This document shows positions 11,557 to 24,401 of a DNA stretch of 64,000 nt, one piece after another (position 1 is the stretch's first letter; every line of letters starts with the position of its first letter). Under the pieces are notes generated by a model that did no database searches, had not been told where the DNA came from, and worked only from the letters and a program-made list of their open reading frames with translations. The stretch is from Marsupella aquatica (lineage: Eukaryota > Marchantiophyta): contig OZ316896.1 of assembly GCA_973895155.1 (NCBI GenBank), forward strand, positions 10,974,001-11,038,000. Direction: 5' to 3'. Made by a program: the position numbers and the translations under genes.

Positions 11557-14500
11557 TTAAGAGGTATCCACCGAAGCAACATCCGTGGAAAATGAGAGGA
11601 GCTGACCAGACAGCAACATACTAGAGTACATGACTGTACCTACTACTGCAAGGACTTGTCTGTTTTTAGACCGATGAGAATTTGGCAATTTGCGATCATA
11701 GGAGTTGACGGCCCTCTGTAGGGAGAGCGGGCGACGCGCTTGGAGAGAAGTTTCGGGGTTCGCTTCCTCTGACCTACGAGCGGAAGACGGCGCATTCGGG
11801 GAGGAGGCGAAGACTGCGACCAGGACAAATTTGATTACAGGAAGAGAACGAAAAGCGAGAACGGGGGAAAGTGGCAGAATAATGGACATCAAGACCAGAT
11901 ATGTGTTTTGTCGGTGTAGTGACGAAAGAGGAGATGGGGGTTCGCCTTGCCCTGTCTTTCAGAATTTGCATCCCCGGTCGCGCCTTCGTCTCAGCTTTGA
12001 AGCGGAGACTACACTCCGAGCGAACATTTGTCGATTGAACAGGCAAATAGCGTAGTTGTTGTACTCATGCTGCTGCTGTGGCTACCTCGTAAGGAATCAA
12101 AGATGCAGTAACTCGGTTGTGGTAGAGCGATAGCTAGCGTCGGTCATACAAATGTCGGGTACCACTTGCAGAGAGGAAGAATCCTTGTCGCTCCTCACTG
12201 CTCCAGCGCATTTCAAAGTTCCTCATGCAAGTCCACGTAAGTCATACATCCGAAGGTTCATGTGCGCATTGCCTTCAGATTAACTGTACTGTGGATTGTT
12301 TGGAGGCCAAGCAACATTCATGGTTTGCTCTTTCAAGTCAGGCGATCAATCGAGCTGGTGAGATTAGTTGCAACGGTCTAATTATTTGTTAGAACTGAAC
12401 TGGGTGGAGAATTAGGCTCAGCCTTTGCACTTTTCAGTTTAGGGACGACGGTGATAGGAGAGAGACTCTGGGGGATGATCAACAAAGGTCAACGCAGGAC
12501 AGTATTATACTACAATTGCCTTCAGGTTAAGTGTAATGTAGATTATTTGGAGGCCCAGAAACATTCATGGCTCTTTCAAGTCAGGCAATCAAATGAGCTG
12601 GCGAGATTAGTTGTACGGTTTAATTACTTGTCAGAACTGGACTGGGTGGACAATTAGGCTCAATATTTGCACTTTTCATCAGTCTAGGGACAACGGTGAT
12701 ATGATTATTGCTCGGGCCTTTGGAAACTGGCAATAGTGGAGAAATCACCTTGTGGGAAAAGTTGTATAGTAAAGATGACATTGACGATCCAGTTTATAGG
12801 GTTGGACTTGATCAACAAAGGGCAATGCAGGACAGTATTATACTACAGTAGCTCTGGTTATTGCTCGGGCCATTCAAACTAGCAACAGTGGAAAATTTCT
12901 CTTTCAAGGAAGAGTTGGATAGAGATCACATTGGTGAGACTGTTCCAGTATGCGGGGGATTCTGCAACTGTAGAACCTGAAATGCTAAGTAAATCCAGGT
13001 AAAGCTCACGAGGAAAGGAAAAGCTTGGGAAAGTGTTAAAGACTGCCTTGAACAATCTACACCTATCATCTACTGTACCTCGCTATCTAGTTTGGAAGGT
13101 AAATCATCTTATGTACGTGCAATGATCGTGTTATTCGGTTTTGTGTTACATTTGTTGCCCTTACCGGCCTTAATTTATATGAAGATTTTCACTAACTTTG
13201 AGCTTTTATTCAAGATCATACTGTAATTGTTTTAAGCTCATACGTCAAACCAGCTTCCCTACTAGTACCCTAACTTCAAGTATAGCATCCTGAGCGTAAT
13301 ACAGCATTGACTGTTCTCGGGATTTGTTCTCACGTTCTCCTGAAATTACTGGTTTTCAAGCCTTAAAGGTGTTTGGCACTGTCTCACGCTTGGTAATGCT
13401 AAGTGTATCCCCATTGAGACGGTGTACTCCCGACTGATTTGCTAGATGTGATAATTTAAATGAAGATTGTGCTAGCCAGGCTAGATTTGACTATATTAAT
13501 TTATAGCCTTTGCCGAAGAAGAAGCAACAGATCTGCCGGATTACTTTGCACTGCTAGCCATGAGGAGATTTCGGAGTTGAAGGCGGCTGGAGACCTGAAA
13601 ACGCTAAAGCAGTTTGGTTTTTGGTGCTGATGGTAGTAGTTACCTCATCTCTCTGATAAGCAGCAAGCAGCATGGCCGATGTTCCAGTTTCACGTCAACG
13701 ACAGCTCTTAAGAGGTCTTGTCGCATTGCATGCCTGATCTCTAAACTGGTAGAAATTTTCCTGTTGTGGCATACAATTAGGGTATCTCTATCTGTAAATT
13801 TGATTTGAAAGAAGACGCAATTTCTACAGGGTAGATTTTGAATTCTCGAACTAAACATGGAGACGCACGCGATCCTTGTTGAAAGAGGAATGGTGGAAGA
13901 TCCAACTAAAATTAAGCTGTCTCCATAAGCTCCTTCGACCTGTTGCGGTGAAGATACATTGCTTATCCCAGAGTATTTATTGGCTGACAGGAGAAAACTT
14001 TTCGCTCTGGTTAGGAAACTAGTGTCGCTTGGTTTGACTTTGTCGCAGATTGATCGAAAGGAGAACTATCTCCACAATGGAGTGCTACAAAAAGACGGTC
14101 TCAACAAGCAGAAGGACGAGAATTCGGGGGCCTTCACCTTTTGTGACAGTCTGCTTGTATTTAGTGCTTAAGTTTACAGAAAGAGGGTGCAAGGTTTTCT
14201 CAGGAGAAGTCAGTGTACTCTGCATTTCATATTTCGTGTAAGCAACCAATTCTGTGAAGAAAGCAGTAAAATTCCTTCAGAGGAATTGGTTTTCTTCGGA
14301 CGTTGTTTCTTCGACGATATCATCAAATTTGTCGAACACTGATTGTGATTGTGATTGTGATACTTAGGTTTGTAAATCCCTCTTGTCCAGTACAGTGGTT
14401 GACCCATGTTTTGATTTTTCATATCCTGACACAAGTGGTCACTACACATTCAGCCCTGCTGACACACTTCAGGACCAGAAAAACAATCGATAATGCTTTT

Positions 14501-14640
14501 CTCAATAGTGTAGTCCCCACGAGAAAACTTCATTTTTCTTCAGGTAATTGTGCATGTCGTCAGTATTGGTATGGTTCACACTCTCATCGGACTCTGGATT
14601 AGGAAATGCACGGAGAGGGACGAGTAATCATATTGCAGAG
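11557..14640. other. unresolved region with scattered open frames, possible decayed gene
   Basis: Base composition is less AT-rich than to the left, and open frames occur on both strands, for example 11557-11892 (minus, 111 codons with a hydrophobic N-terminus) and 11705-12055 (plus). None joins into a convincing gene and I recognise no family. Internal tandem duplications lie at 12275-12880. It could be a rapidly evolving or decayed gene. Confidence 0.35.
12275..12880. repeat. overlapping tandem duplication, period about 240 bp
   Basis: GCCTTCAG...TTGGAGGCC...CATTCATGG...CTTTCAAGTCAGGC...GAGATTAGTTG at about 12279-12460 recurs at 12519-12700. A second shared block, ATCAACAAAG...CAGGACAGTATTATACTACA followed by TTGCTCGGGCC, occurs at about 12478 and 12812. 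The arrangement suggests more than one round of local duplication. Confidence 0.75.
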
Positions 14641-15094
14641 CTTGAAACGTCGGCAAAACTTGTATGATCAGGTGTTGAATTTTCTCCCTCGAAGTGGGCA
14701 ACCCACAATAAACACACGGTACTCTGTTGGTAGCGAGCATTTAGATTTCATGCTAGAGTGTATAATATTCATGATTTCGTCCTGACAGATAACTGCTGCC
14801 TCTTAACTAGGAGCAAATATATTACGTAAGCAACAGTTTAGCTTTGCAGTTCCACACACGATACGAGCACAAGAGAGAGCCAGAGACTATCCAGCAATTC
14901 TAGGCAGCTAAGAACCAATGGTCTCACCTTTTGTATCGAACTCTCATGATTGCAGAAGCTTTCAATCTCCTCGAGCCACGATGTCTCTAGAAGTTAAATG
15001 AAATATCAAGCCATTCAGAGTGTTCTGCAATTTGTGAACTCTGCCCTCGGATCTCAATGATCAAGATGGTCAAAGCCTCTAAACATTTACAATT
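14641..15094. other. 3' flank of the hydrolase gene, no gene seen
   Basis: No supported coding sequence. It probably includes the 3' untranslated region of the minus-strand hydrolase gene. Confidence 0.45.
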
Positions 15095-16634
15095 TCATTC
15101 TAGTCGACACCAGCCTGATTTCTTTGCAGGAACCAGCTCTATGATAAAATCTTTCAGAATGACGTAACTTTGAGCGCTCGTGTCTTTCGGCTTGCAGATT
15201 GACATGTGATCATCCTCAAGCAGAGTGAATGTATCTACATCTTGCCTGGCAGAAGTCTCTGTCACCACCAGGGATCGGAACGGACCCTGCACGATGAACG
15301 CAGTCAGCAACATTCAACGAATCCAACAGTCAGATCAGATTTGTTGATAATTTGTCACGCCAGTTATAAACATAGGACGGGCTGCGTGGTGATCCTGGTT
15401 TTCTAAGTAATTGAGCGATGTGATACAAATGCTGTACACACATACTTTAATCCGGAGTTCTATATTCGACGCTGTTCCCTCTATTTCTCTTAATGCTTAG
15501 TTGTAGGATGTCGAAAGAATGCGCGCTATTGCCAACTCCCTTGCCTCACATTGTAGGAAATCGAATCAAACCAAAAGACTAATCCGAAGTGACAAAACAG
15601 ACGTTTCAATAACATTTAAGTATGGGAGTCTCATTACGCAGGGTAACGAAGAATGAATAACGTTTGTAGCAAAGGTTGAAGTTCACTCACGATTCTTATG
15701 AGGACATTTTCCGAAACTCCATCTGCTCTCCATCGGCGTGTTTCACGGAGCTTACGAAACGCATCGTTAATTTCCTGTGTATGAGTGCTCAGTTCTGTCA
15801 AGTAATCCAGCATTGCTCCTGGGCTCGGGACGTAGTTCTTTGCCAAGTTGGCCAGCTGCGAGCCTCCATGAGGTACAGAATAGTAGAAAATACCTTTTAT
15901 GTGCTTCAGGAAGTTCTTGATAGACTTGTTGCGATGAATGAGATGTGATTTCTGATTCCTATCAGCTTCAAGGCATAGTTGCTTTATAACGATTCCACCC
16001 AGGCTGTGTCCAACCAAGATTACAGGCCATTTCGTCCCGACTCCTGCCGACACTACCACATCTTCAAGCAAGATTTCCCCCAGCTTAGGCAAATCCACGT
16101 GGCCCTCGACTTTGCTTCTCCTCGCACTGGAATCGTAAGATATCGATAGAATTCGCGCTCCTGGAAAATCTCCGGGCAGCCACACCTGTGGCCAGCAAAC
16201 TAGTCCCGACTGCCATGTCTCGACGTAGGCGTTTCTGTAGGTGCCAATTTGAAGCCCGTGAAAAAAGACGATGTCCAGCTGCTGCTGACCTTCCGGAGCA
16301 TAGAGCTCGAACACCGAATCGTTCACCTACAGTTCCAAGCGAGGTCGGAGAATAATTGAGGTCGATGAATCCACTACATGCAGCAAAACATTTCTTCGAT
16401 TCCTTACGAACATCTGTGTGTAATAGTCCAACACTCAGTCCACCTTCAAATTAAAACCCACAACAGAATTCGAATTCTCACCTTCCTCGGATACGTCGTG
16501 TTGTGTGCATAGGTCTCCGTTGGTGGGACTGGTTCAGTGAACTGCGGATCGCCTGTTGTCTCTTCTGTGACCTCAGTACCATCCTGCGAATCTCTCTTCC
16601 AGGATTTTTTCTTCTTTCTAATATACGAGAACAT
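15095..16634 (-). CDS. alpha/beta hydrolase, SERAC1-like, three exons (326 aa)
   Basis: Exons, minus strand: 16634-16482 (ATG, 51 codons), 16326-15691 (212 codons) and 15286-15095 (63 codons plus TGA). Both introns fall between codons and have GT-AG ends. Residues 1-51 are basic then acidic, without an evident signal peptide. The second exon holds F-E-L-Y-A-P-E-G, D-I-V-F-F-H-G-L and the nucleophile elbow GHSLGG (Ser near 159). The third holds the predicted catalytic His near 290 in D-D-H-M-S-I-C-K-P. This is the arrangement of SERAC1-like esterases/lipases, a family many plants expand. The acid residue was not assigned. In liverworts such a domain can head an NBS-LRR protein (HNL class), but here the frame stops after the hydrolase and no NB-ARC sequence was seen to its left. 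The substrate is unknown. Confidence 0.85.
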
Positions 16635-18313
16635 CTTGTCCTGTTTCAACTGGTTGGCCCTGGGCTAAAATTATACAGTTGCACCCTTTGCTCTCGGTAA
16701 AACTCGGAATGGCTACCAAAAAAGCATCCCCTTCTCGAAACACGGATTGTCGAATAACCCGCCGCAATGACTGGAATGCCAAAATGATAAGTTAGAGGGG
16801 TGCTACCTCGGCCAACTTAGTCAATATCGCAAGACAAACAACCAAAAATGAGTAATCAAAAGACTGTTTGATGTCCTTGTAGAATTTTACACTATCCTGG
16901 CAATTGTCTTGCGATCATATGAAGTGACACACAATAGAGTGTGCCTTCGAGCTCCTGTACTAGCAAGAGGAGCGCGTTCCAAGCCTTCACTAGCATTTTT
17001 ATCTTCGATTCGTATATGAGTCCTACAACCTTTAATCGTATGGACAAAAGTTCTAAGGTTCGACGGAGTCTCGGATATCACGACATGATTGTTCGATATA
17101 GATATCATCCTTTAATGGAAAATGAAGCGATAGGGCTTGTGACAGGAAGCCGAAACGTGAAGATTCACCTCACTGTGGTTCATATGAGATGGAGTGCAAG
17201 CTTTGCCACCACCAATATCCAGGACATCATCGGCTCACACAACTTACCTAGAGCGACATATGTAACTTTTTCGGCCAATTGTCCCCCGAATCTCGATTTA
17301 ACCCCACCCCAACATGGGAATCAATGTCCCAAAAATGACATGGAGGTCAGATATTCGTTCCCCGGCATAGCACTTCAGACCTCTCCATGGTGGCTATGGC
17401 TCCAACTCCGTCTCAACCTCCCGTTAGTGACGCCACGATCTATAAACAACGACCAAGTTACCTATTAGAATATGTAACAAACAGAACATGGAAATGCTGG
17501 TCTCATGTGATTGATGGAGCATTATCTGATTTCAGAGGATAACGATGCGTACTGTCAGGATCCAATGGATGTTGTTTGCACTTGCAAACGGAATTCGAGT
17601 GTCATCTATGTGGTCAAGGTTGTGAACATGTGAACGCAGAAGCTCATGCAGTAGCGATCGTCTTCAAGAGCATCATTATTGGAAAATATGCAAAAAGTGC
17701 GCGCATTTCCACCTCCTTAACGTCGGCAACCCTCCACGGCTCCTACCCCTCGTTGAAGAACAAGCACACTCGAAGCTTTCTTGAAGCTTTCTTGGCCTTT
17801 TGCCATTCCAATCTCACTGAGACCAGATTCGGGTTGCCTACACGATGAAGCCAGAAATCTAGGTAGTAGGCGACGAATTGTGCAGTACAGACAATGATGT
17901 ACACAACCCAATAAACAAATATGACAAGATCCCCTTGAAGTCGTCATCGATTCACTCAACTTGCGTGGGTGCCAAATATTGTATTCTTGAGTGACCAACA
18001 TGCACTGTGCAGGTGCACGGATTGTTAGGGAGCGTAAGAAGCACATTGTAAGAAAATAATCTTTCGTGATTGCTGTCAGGATGCCACTGGGTGGATGTTC
18101 TCACATGATTCGCACATAATTGCCGTACTCACTTTAGGGCCGGGTGGGCCTGCAGCCCCTCTACCTGCTTGCCACCCTCTTGCCCTCCTTCCATCTGCCT
18201 CCCCCTACGAAACTTTGCACCGCTTCCTCCAAAATGATCTCGATTGCTCATCCCTGCTCATCCCTGCTCCAGGCGTTAGCCACCGGAGTATCCGTCCAGG
18301 GCCACCGCCATAG
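16635..18313. other. intergenic, includes the hydrolase promoter side
   Basis: The first few hundred bases should contain the promoter and 5' untranslated region of the hydrolase gene. A 175-codon open frame at 16941-17468 (plus) has no recognisable domain and no codon or splice support, and is probably chance. Confidence 0.45.
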
Positions 18314-18538
18314 CACGCTACCATTGGGGGTACACTCGGCTCTGTCTAAGCCCACACTCCATCAGTGCATACCTGGTTAAGTGCAGGACACGCTACAATT
18401 TGGGGTACACTCGGCTCTGTCTAAGCCCACACTCCATCAGTGCATAACTGGTTAAGTGCAGGGCACGCTACAATTGGGGGTACACTCGGCTCTGTCTAAG
18501 CCCACACTCCATCAGTGCATACCTGGTTAAGTGCAGGG
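18314..18538. repeat. 75-bp tandem repeat, three copies
   Basis: CACGCTA starts at 18314, 18389 and 18464, giving an exact 75-bp period. The copies differ at only a few positions (for example ACCATTGGGGG, ACAATTTGGGG and ACAATTGGGGG near the start). Each contains TACACTCGGCTCTGTCTAAG and CCATCAGTGCAT. The near identity indicates recent amplification. Confidence 0.95.
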
Positions 18539-18567
18539 CATCTTGTTCTTCCCTTTTGTTCTACACG

Positions 18568-18830
18568 AATAAGTGCTTTTTGCACATCTTTTGTAAGCGC
18601 ACATAGGCCTCAAATCATTTCACTGAAGGACAACTTTATAAGCACTTACCCTTGATAAACATCTATAAGCACTTATTGGTATATACACAATCCCCATAAA
18701 TTGCATTTAGTGATCAATGCATGCTCATCCTTAGTAGATTTGAAAATGCACTTATGGAGTTTGGGCACAGAATTTAAGGAAGGTACTTATTGATAAGTGC
18801 ACTTTTTAGGGGGTGTGTACTTATCAAGGA
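18568..18830. repeat. cluster of AATAAGTGC / GCACTTAT motifs in both orientations
   Basis: The motif or its complement recurs near 18568, 18636, 18664, 18747, 18784-18808 (an inverted pair with a short loop) and 18817. Such dense bidirectional short motifs resemble the subterminal repeats of DNA transposons such as CACTA elements, but terminal inverted repeats and a target duplication were not found. Confidence 0.55.
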
Positions 18831-19000
18831 ACACAACACCTGGTTTAGTGCATGCTGAATCCGTCTTCCCAAGAGCTTGCCTTAGAGATAGTTAAATTGT
18901 AATTTGATTTCCTGATTTGTATGTACTCCTGATCTTTTTCAAATCAAAAGAGGTAAAAGTAGAGAATGTTTACTAGGGGGCCTCAATATTCAGGCCACGA

Positions 19001-19582
19001 TTGCGCCGACAGCCGAGGCTGTATATCTGTCTTGACACCTACAGCCATGTGTCCTGGGCTGCATGTGTGTCGGGAACCACATTTTTGAAAGGGACCCTGG
19101 CTACTGCAAGACGGGAGAGTAGCCGCATAGGGACGCAGAGTTGTAGTGAACTGGACTTTTCCCCTTGTCACGATGAGGCATTGAAGATATCAGCATTGGC
19201 TCAAAAAGAAGTGGCAGCTGCCAATATTAGGTGGTCTCTTGCATACCAGAACAATTCAACTTTGGCTATGCTGTCGATGCCTCTAGAACACATGAGTCCA
19301 GAAATGCGCAAGCTATGGGAGGATTGGAAATTAGCCAAATCTATTCAATTGATTCACAGGGTGTCACACCAAAATGCATCACTTCTAGAAGCTGTTGGGC
19401 CATCCTCAATACCTGCCAACAATTCGAGTGTTCCACCTCCAATTCAAGTGGATACACCTCTGCCTAAATCACCAGCTCCAACTCCAATGCCCACTGAGCA
19501 TCCTGCAAATGATCTCGAAGTAGCATGGCTCGCACAAGAAATAGATCCACTTGCAGGTCCAGAACAGGCAACAATTTTGTAA
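19001..19582 (+). CDS. unidentified open frame, up to 193 codons
   Basis: The frame opens with a TTG, and the first in-frame ATG is at 19046. The middle is helix-prone and charged (M-S-P-E-M-R-K-L-W-E-D-W-K-L-A-K), and the C-terminal third is Pro-rich and ends in an acidic segment. No known domain was recognised. It follows the 75-bp array and the AATAAGTGC cluster, so it may be an accessory protein or exon of an undescribed transposon. A 19-base stretch at its stop codon (TGTAATGTGGATGATCTAT) recurs at 20105. It could also be the last exon of a host gene. Confidence 0.35.
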   Translation: MRRQPRLYICLDTYSHVSWAACVSGTTFLKGTLATARRESSRIGTQSCSELDFSPCHDEALKISALAQKEVAAANIRWSLAYQNNSTLAMLSMPLEHMSPEMRKLWEDWKLAKSIQLIHRVSHQNASLLEAVGPSSIPANNSSVPPPIQVDTPLPKSPAPTPMPTEHPANDLEVAWLAQEIDPLAGPEQATIL

Positions 19583-22500
19583 TGTGGATGATCTATGGAA
19601 CATGTTGTTTTTTTTTGTCTTGTAGTGATATGTAATTCAGTTCAGTACATGTAAAGTATATCACATAAAATCACATTATGACAAAGAAAGTACAAAGGTA
19701 CTAAAGAGTTGAGTTGTGCACATACAGTACAGATTTTCACTTGCTTCTAGGTAATGACATTCAACTCCATTAAAACCATAAATTTTGCAAAATAAACCAT
19801 GAGGGGAACTTAGTACACCAGATGTGCACATTGTTCAACTTCATTTCTTACACTCTCATGAGAAAAAAGAGAATTCACTAAGGAGTGATTGAAAAGGAAC
19901 CATTAAACCTTGATGAGGGGAGCCAAATACATTCAAAATACTCTAAGTTCACTATAATTAAGAGGGGTCCTAAAGTTAATTCAAAATTAAATTAATACAA
20001 ATGATTTACCTTGTTAAGGCACATTAAAATCAAAATACTTGACACAAAATTTGAATGAGACAAAATATGAAAGGTGGATTCACCATATAGCAGCCTCAAA
20101 ATCCTGTAATGTGGATGATCTATTACTCAAATAAAAAGCTTGTTGTTTGTAATTCAGCATTGTTCACATTTCTTTCAATATGTCAATTTAGTCATTTGCA
20201 TTTGCAGTCCAATTCAATCAGAGCTGCACCATTCAGACTTCCACTCCAATTCAATCAACTGTGCACATTCACACAATAAAAAAGCCAGAGAACAGACAGT
20301 ACTTCACTTTGATTCAAAATTTCCATTTCAAAAATTGCCAGGCTAGATAGTCCATGGCAGTCATAGTTACAAGCTCACAGAATGAGCAAAATGTGCAAGT
20401 TGAAATAAAATTAAAAAAAATTCTTTGTCTTCCTCTATCAATTTGAACAAATCGTCCCTCCGTATTTTTGTGGCAGCCATGTCTGGCAATGAACAAGCGC
20501 GCAAGAGCGCATCACACGTGAGTATGAGCAAAAATCAACCACAGATCAAGAATTGGTGTGTCTGTGAGAGGAACGCAATCCTGACATTTCCTGGTATGTT
20601 TTTTACTTGGTACAAAGTTGCTTACAAAATGGGGGCTTTTGGGGGCTTCCTCTGGGGATTGCCTTAAATGACCTTGGCCCCTAAACTCTTGGGGCCCGCA
20701 AAGGGCCTGCCAAATTTTGCCGATAGCGGTGGTGTTCCGCCAAACTGGTGGAGATGCTCTGAGTAAGTCTACTGAATTTTGGAGAGGAATGACTCAAACC
20801 AAGAATAGTCAGTATTCTCGAGCGTCTCACTATATGGATGTCTCCCCCATCACCTGCAATGTTTTTAGGCCTTGGACCCCCTAAAATGTAAAAAAAAATA
20901 TTTAAAAAATTCAACCCCTATAAAGTTAGAATATTCTAACATTTTTGGTTAGAAAGACCCTAATGTTCTTATAAGTCTCAAAATTGGATTTAAAAGACCA
21001 TATTGTTCTTCTGAGAAAATCCTTAAGTCTTCTCTTCGAACCAATAAAACGACCTTATCTTTCGTCGCACGTGATATGCCATTTTTGTGGAAGTGAAACC
21101 CCCGAGCAGCTATTATTTCAGTTCAATTCACCAAATTTTATGCGAGATTTTGTGTTTACAAAACAATGTACTTGTTGTATATGTTTATGAATTTGTCACT
21201 TAGTTTGGCTCCATCCAGTCTTTCTTGTCCAAATTAGTTTGAGGACCCCTTGGGTTATGCAAGTTTGATGTTAATAAACACTTTGGAGCGATGGAAAGTT
21301 GCATATTGGAATAGGGTTGAGTATGGAGATGAGAGGACATAAAGAGGAGACTATTCATGATAACAAGCCAAATGTTCCCATGGTATTCCTATGTCTATAG
21401 AGCCCATATGACATTCCATAGAGTCCATGCAAAATGTTAAAGTAGCCATAGGTATCTTACGTTCTATTGGTATTCTCATGGTAATCAAAGGGTTTCTTAC
21501 ATTCCATTGGTATTCCTCTGTCCATAGTAGCCGAAGAGTTTCTTATGTTATATTGATACCAGCTGAAAAGTTTCTTTCTACGGTTCATGGTTATTTCAAA
21601 AGTTTGCCAATGAATCAAATTCAAAACTCAAACAATTTATAAGAAAACACTAATATATCAATGACAACCTATCCTAAGGTATTTTGGTTTTATACTTGTT
21701 GTACCCCCTTTTTTGTTTGTTTATTTGAAGTGTTACTTTTCAGTTTTCAGATGTTTTTACAATTACGGGGTCTAACTGTTTTTCTTTGCCTTGTCTCAAA
21801 CACAAATATTCCTGTTTGGTTCTTCTAACATAACTGACCGTTCTTGTTTGTGACCAATAGTGCTGATGTGGTTGCACATACTTCCAGGGATTTTGGAAGG
21901 AGCTTCTCATCAGGGTCCGTAACTATACTTTTCTTATCACTGATTTGGTAGTTGCATGGACCTGAATCAATCCATGAATCCGGTCTGTTGGCGGAATTCA
22001 TGAAATTGATGTTCCAAGCATCCAAATTCTATGAGAAGACATTCATACTTTTTCCCAAAGAATCTAACATCTCACCAAAATTCATTGTTGGAAATTGTGT
22101 ACCTTCTCCCAAGCACAAAAGTGCTCAATCCTTTGAATGAAGTGAATGTTCCAGGATAGATTGTCTAAGATATGCATCTCTCTGGGGATCCAAGTGTGCC
22201 ATAATTCTTCCTTTCATAGGTTCTGGTTGTGTTGTTCTTGCATTTTTTGGAACTGTAGGAAGACTTAAGATTTGTCAACACATCTGAAGGTCAAAGCTAG
22301 ATATGTTTTTTGCTTTCTCATCTTCAATTTGATCATGGAGCAGAGCTTTGAAATTGAGGATCTGAATGACAATTTTTTTCAGGATCAAGTTGGAGTCTAC
22401 AACTTTCAAGGAAGAGATCCGGCAAAATAGTGCTTTAAACAAGACCAAATGCCATCCTGGCATGGAGAGGGTTAGCATGCAAAGATGATATCCGAGCACA

Positions 22501-23560
22501 ACATAGGAAGCTTGAAAAGCCAATTGAGAAAATTTTGTCTACAAAGATAGCGAGACTGTCATTTAGTCACCTCTGGAGCCTCTTATGCCCTCAGATGTAT
22601 CAGGTGTCAATGTTGATCAGCTTTCCCATAGGACACTAACTTGATTTCACAGATCGAGTGACAACGTTGTCAGACCAGCTGAAGTTATCATAAGGGCCCA
22701 CGTTCCGGTTCATTTGGAACCATTGGCTGTTGCTCCACTTTATTGGAGCCATTGCCATGGTCACAGAGGTGGAGCTAGATGGTCTAAGGCCAGTTTCTGC
22801 TTATGCCCATCCTGGCCAGCTTATTGAACAGCTCAACAACCTCAAATTATTAAGCAGAGGAACATGTAGATAATGGATGGCAGGAATTAATAATTTCTGA
22901 TGCTAGCATGTTTCAAGGCTTGTGAGATGTGTCAATGATCTAAACAATTTCTGAAATTTTGGGAGATCGGTGTTGATTTGTTTGTTGCTTTTGTGAATTT
23001 AGAGTTACGTTACAGGTTTCCTCGTCATTGGTCCTCATCCAAGCCGCTATATTGCTCTCCTAAACTTTACCAAAGTTGGTGTCCTTGTTAGTTATGTACT
23101 TCTAGGGTACTTACTACTCCTTCATTCATTACTAAACACTGACGTATCCGGTTACCAAAATTTAATGTGAAATCAAAATAAGAATTTTTTCAATGACTTA
23201 TTTGAATTTGAATTCCAAAGATAAGTAAAATGGTTAGTGTTATAAGTTTCATCTCTTCCTTTGAGTGATTATTCCTACGCTTAGGGTTAATCGCATGTCA
23301 ACCCAAAATTTACACAAAAATCATCAAAAATGTGATTTGTTTGGTTGTTTTTATTCATATAACTGTCATGTTCTGTTTGTCATCGACATTGCGGACATGG
23401 CACTCTCTGGTGCCAGGAATTGTGCAAGCCTGTATGTACCCTAATGTGGGTCCATAATAAAATGCTTACTACTGTCTTCCCCTGAACACAATGCCTGGGT
23501 GCTCTGTTCAAATATGGGATTTTTAGGGTCCTAAAAGGAAAAAGTTGTTTTTCTTCAAAT
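19583..23560. other. intergenic, AT-rich, no gene recognised
   Basis: Only short open frames on both strands. Part of 19,583-20,125 may belong to the same repeat as the 193-codon frame, because its stop-codon region recurs near 20105. No RNA gene or LTR was seen. Confidence 0.5.
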
Positions 23561-23720
23561 ACAACATCGTATTAACACAATGTCTGAGCGTTGTGTTTGA
23601 AGTTGGCGTTGTGTTCAAAATTGCACCCTGTGGTTGAGAGATTTGAACTTGGCGCGGTGTTCAAATAGTTGGCGCTGTGTTCAAAATTGCACCCTGTCTT
23701 TGAGAGAGATCTTATCTTGT
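23561..23720. repeat. local repeats built on TTGTGTTCAAA
   Basis: Two copies of TTGGCG(T/C)TGTGTTCAAAATTGCACCCTGT followed by T-rich GAGAGA lie at about 23603-23640 and 23661-23710. Complementary-strand forms (TTTGAACACAA, CAAACACAA) cluster at 24495-24610, on the other side of the solo LTR. The LTR may have landed inside a larger repeat. Confidence 0.6.
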
Positions 23721-24057
23721 GTTTCCCGCTACATTCAAAGCTGAAGCAAAACTGAACAAAAAAAGTTGTCCACAGTTTTCGCAGCATCTGTAGCAATAGT
23801 CGCAACAATTCTGGAGCAAAAGCTCACACACGTACTCGACTAGAAGGGCACTCAACAACTTTATCTCCTTATGAAACTTCTTACGTGAATGTGCACATGC
23901 ACAAAGTTAGAAATCAGATCAATAATGAATCTCTAAACTCCTATTCTGACTTATCTCCTACAAATAGATTCATCAAATTTGTGACAGGCTTTCCTTTTGG
24001 TAATAGGATAGAGGTTCTCTTGGCTCTCTTCCCTTGTGTAATTTCAGTGTTTGAATT

Positions 24058-24401
24058 TGTTGAGCATAGACGACAATCGCAACGGCAAGCCCATGAACCA
24101 TCCAACGCACAAGAGTCGACACAGAGAGATACGTGGTTCACCTCCTCATGAGGCTACGTCCACGGGAACACACATGAGCTTTACTGCACTCTAGGCCGAC
24201 CAACCATACCAAGCATCCACAACGCAAGCTCTCTCTATCTCTCAACTAGCTCCGTAACAATGAGCCTGAGTTCCCACTCTCCAAGCAAACACCACTTGGT
24301 TATAGAGTTTGCACAGCATGACTAACCTAACCAAGTCTACGACTAAGGTTAGCCTTAACTACGGTACAGTCGTAACTCTAGACCTACGGTAAATCCTAAC
24401 A
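24058..24401 (-). repeat. copia solo LTR (344 bp) with 5-bp target duplication
   Basis: Full-length match to the LTR at 2814-3158, from TGTTGAG to CCTAACA, with scattered substitutions. It is flanked by GAATT at 24053-24057 and GAATT at 24402-24406. No internal element sequence is attached, so it arose by LTR-LTR recombination after insertion. Confidence 0.95.

Noticed and set aside
16941-17468. 175-codon plus open frame
   Set aside because: No recognisable domain, mixed amino-acid use without conserved blocks, and no splice or repeat support; probably chance.
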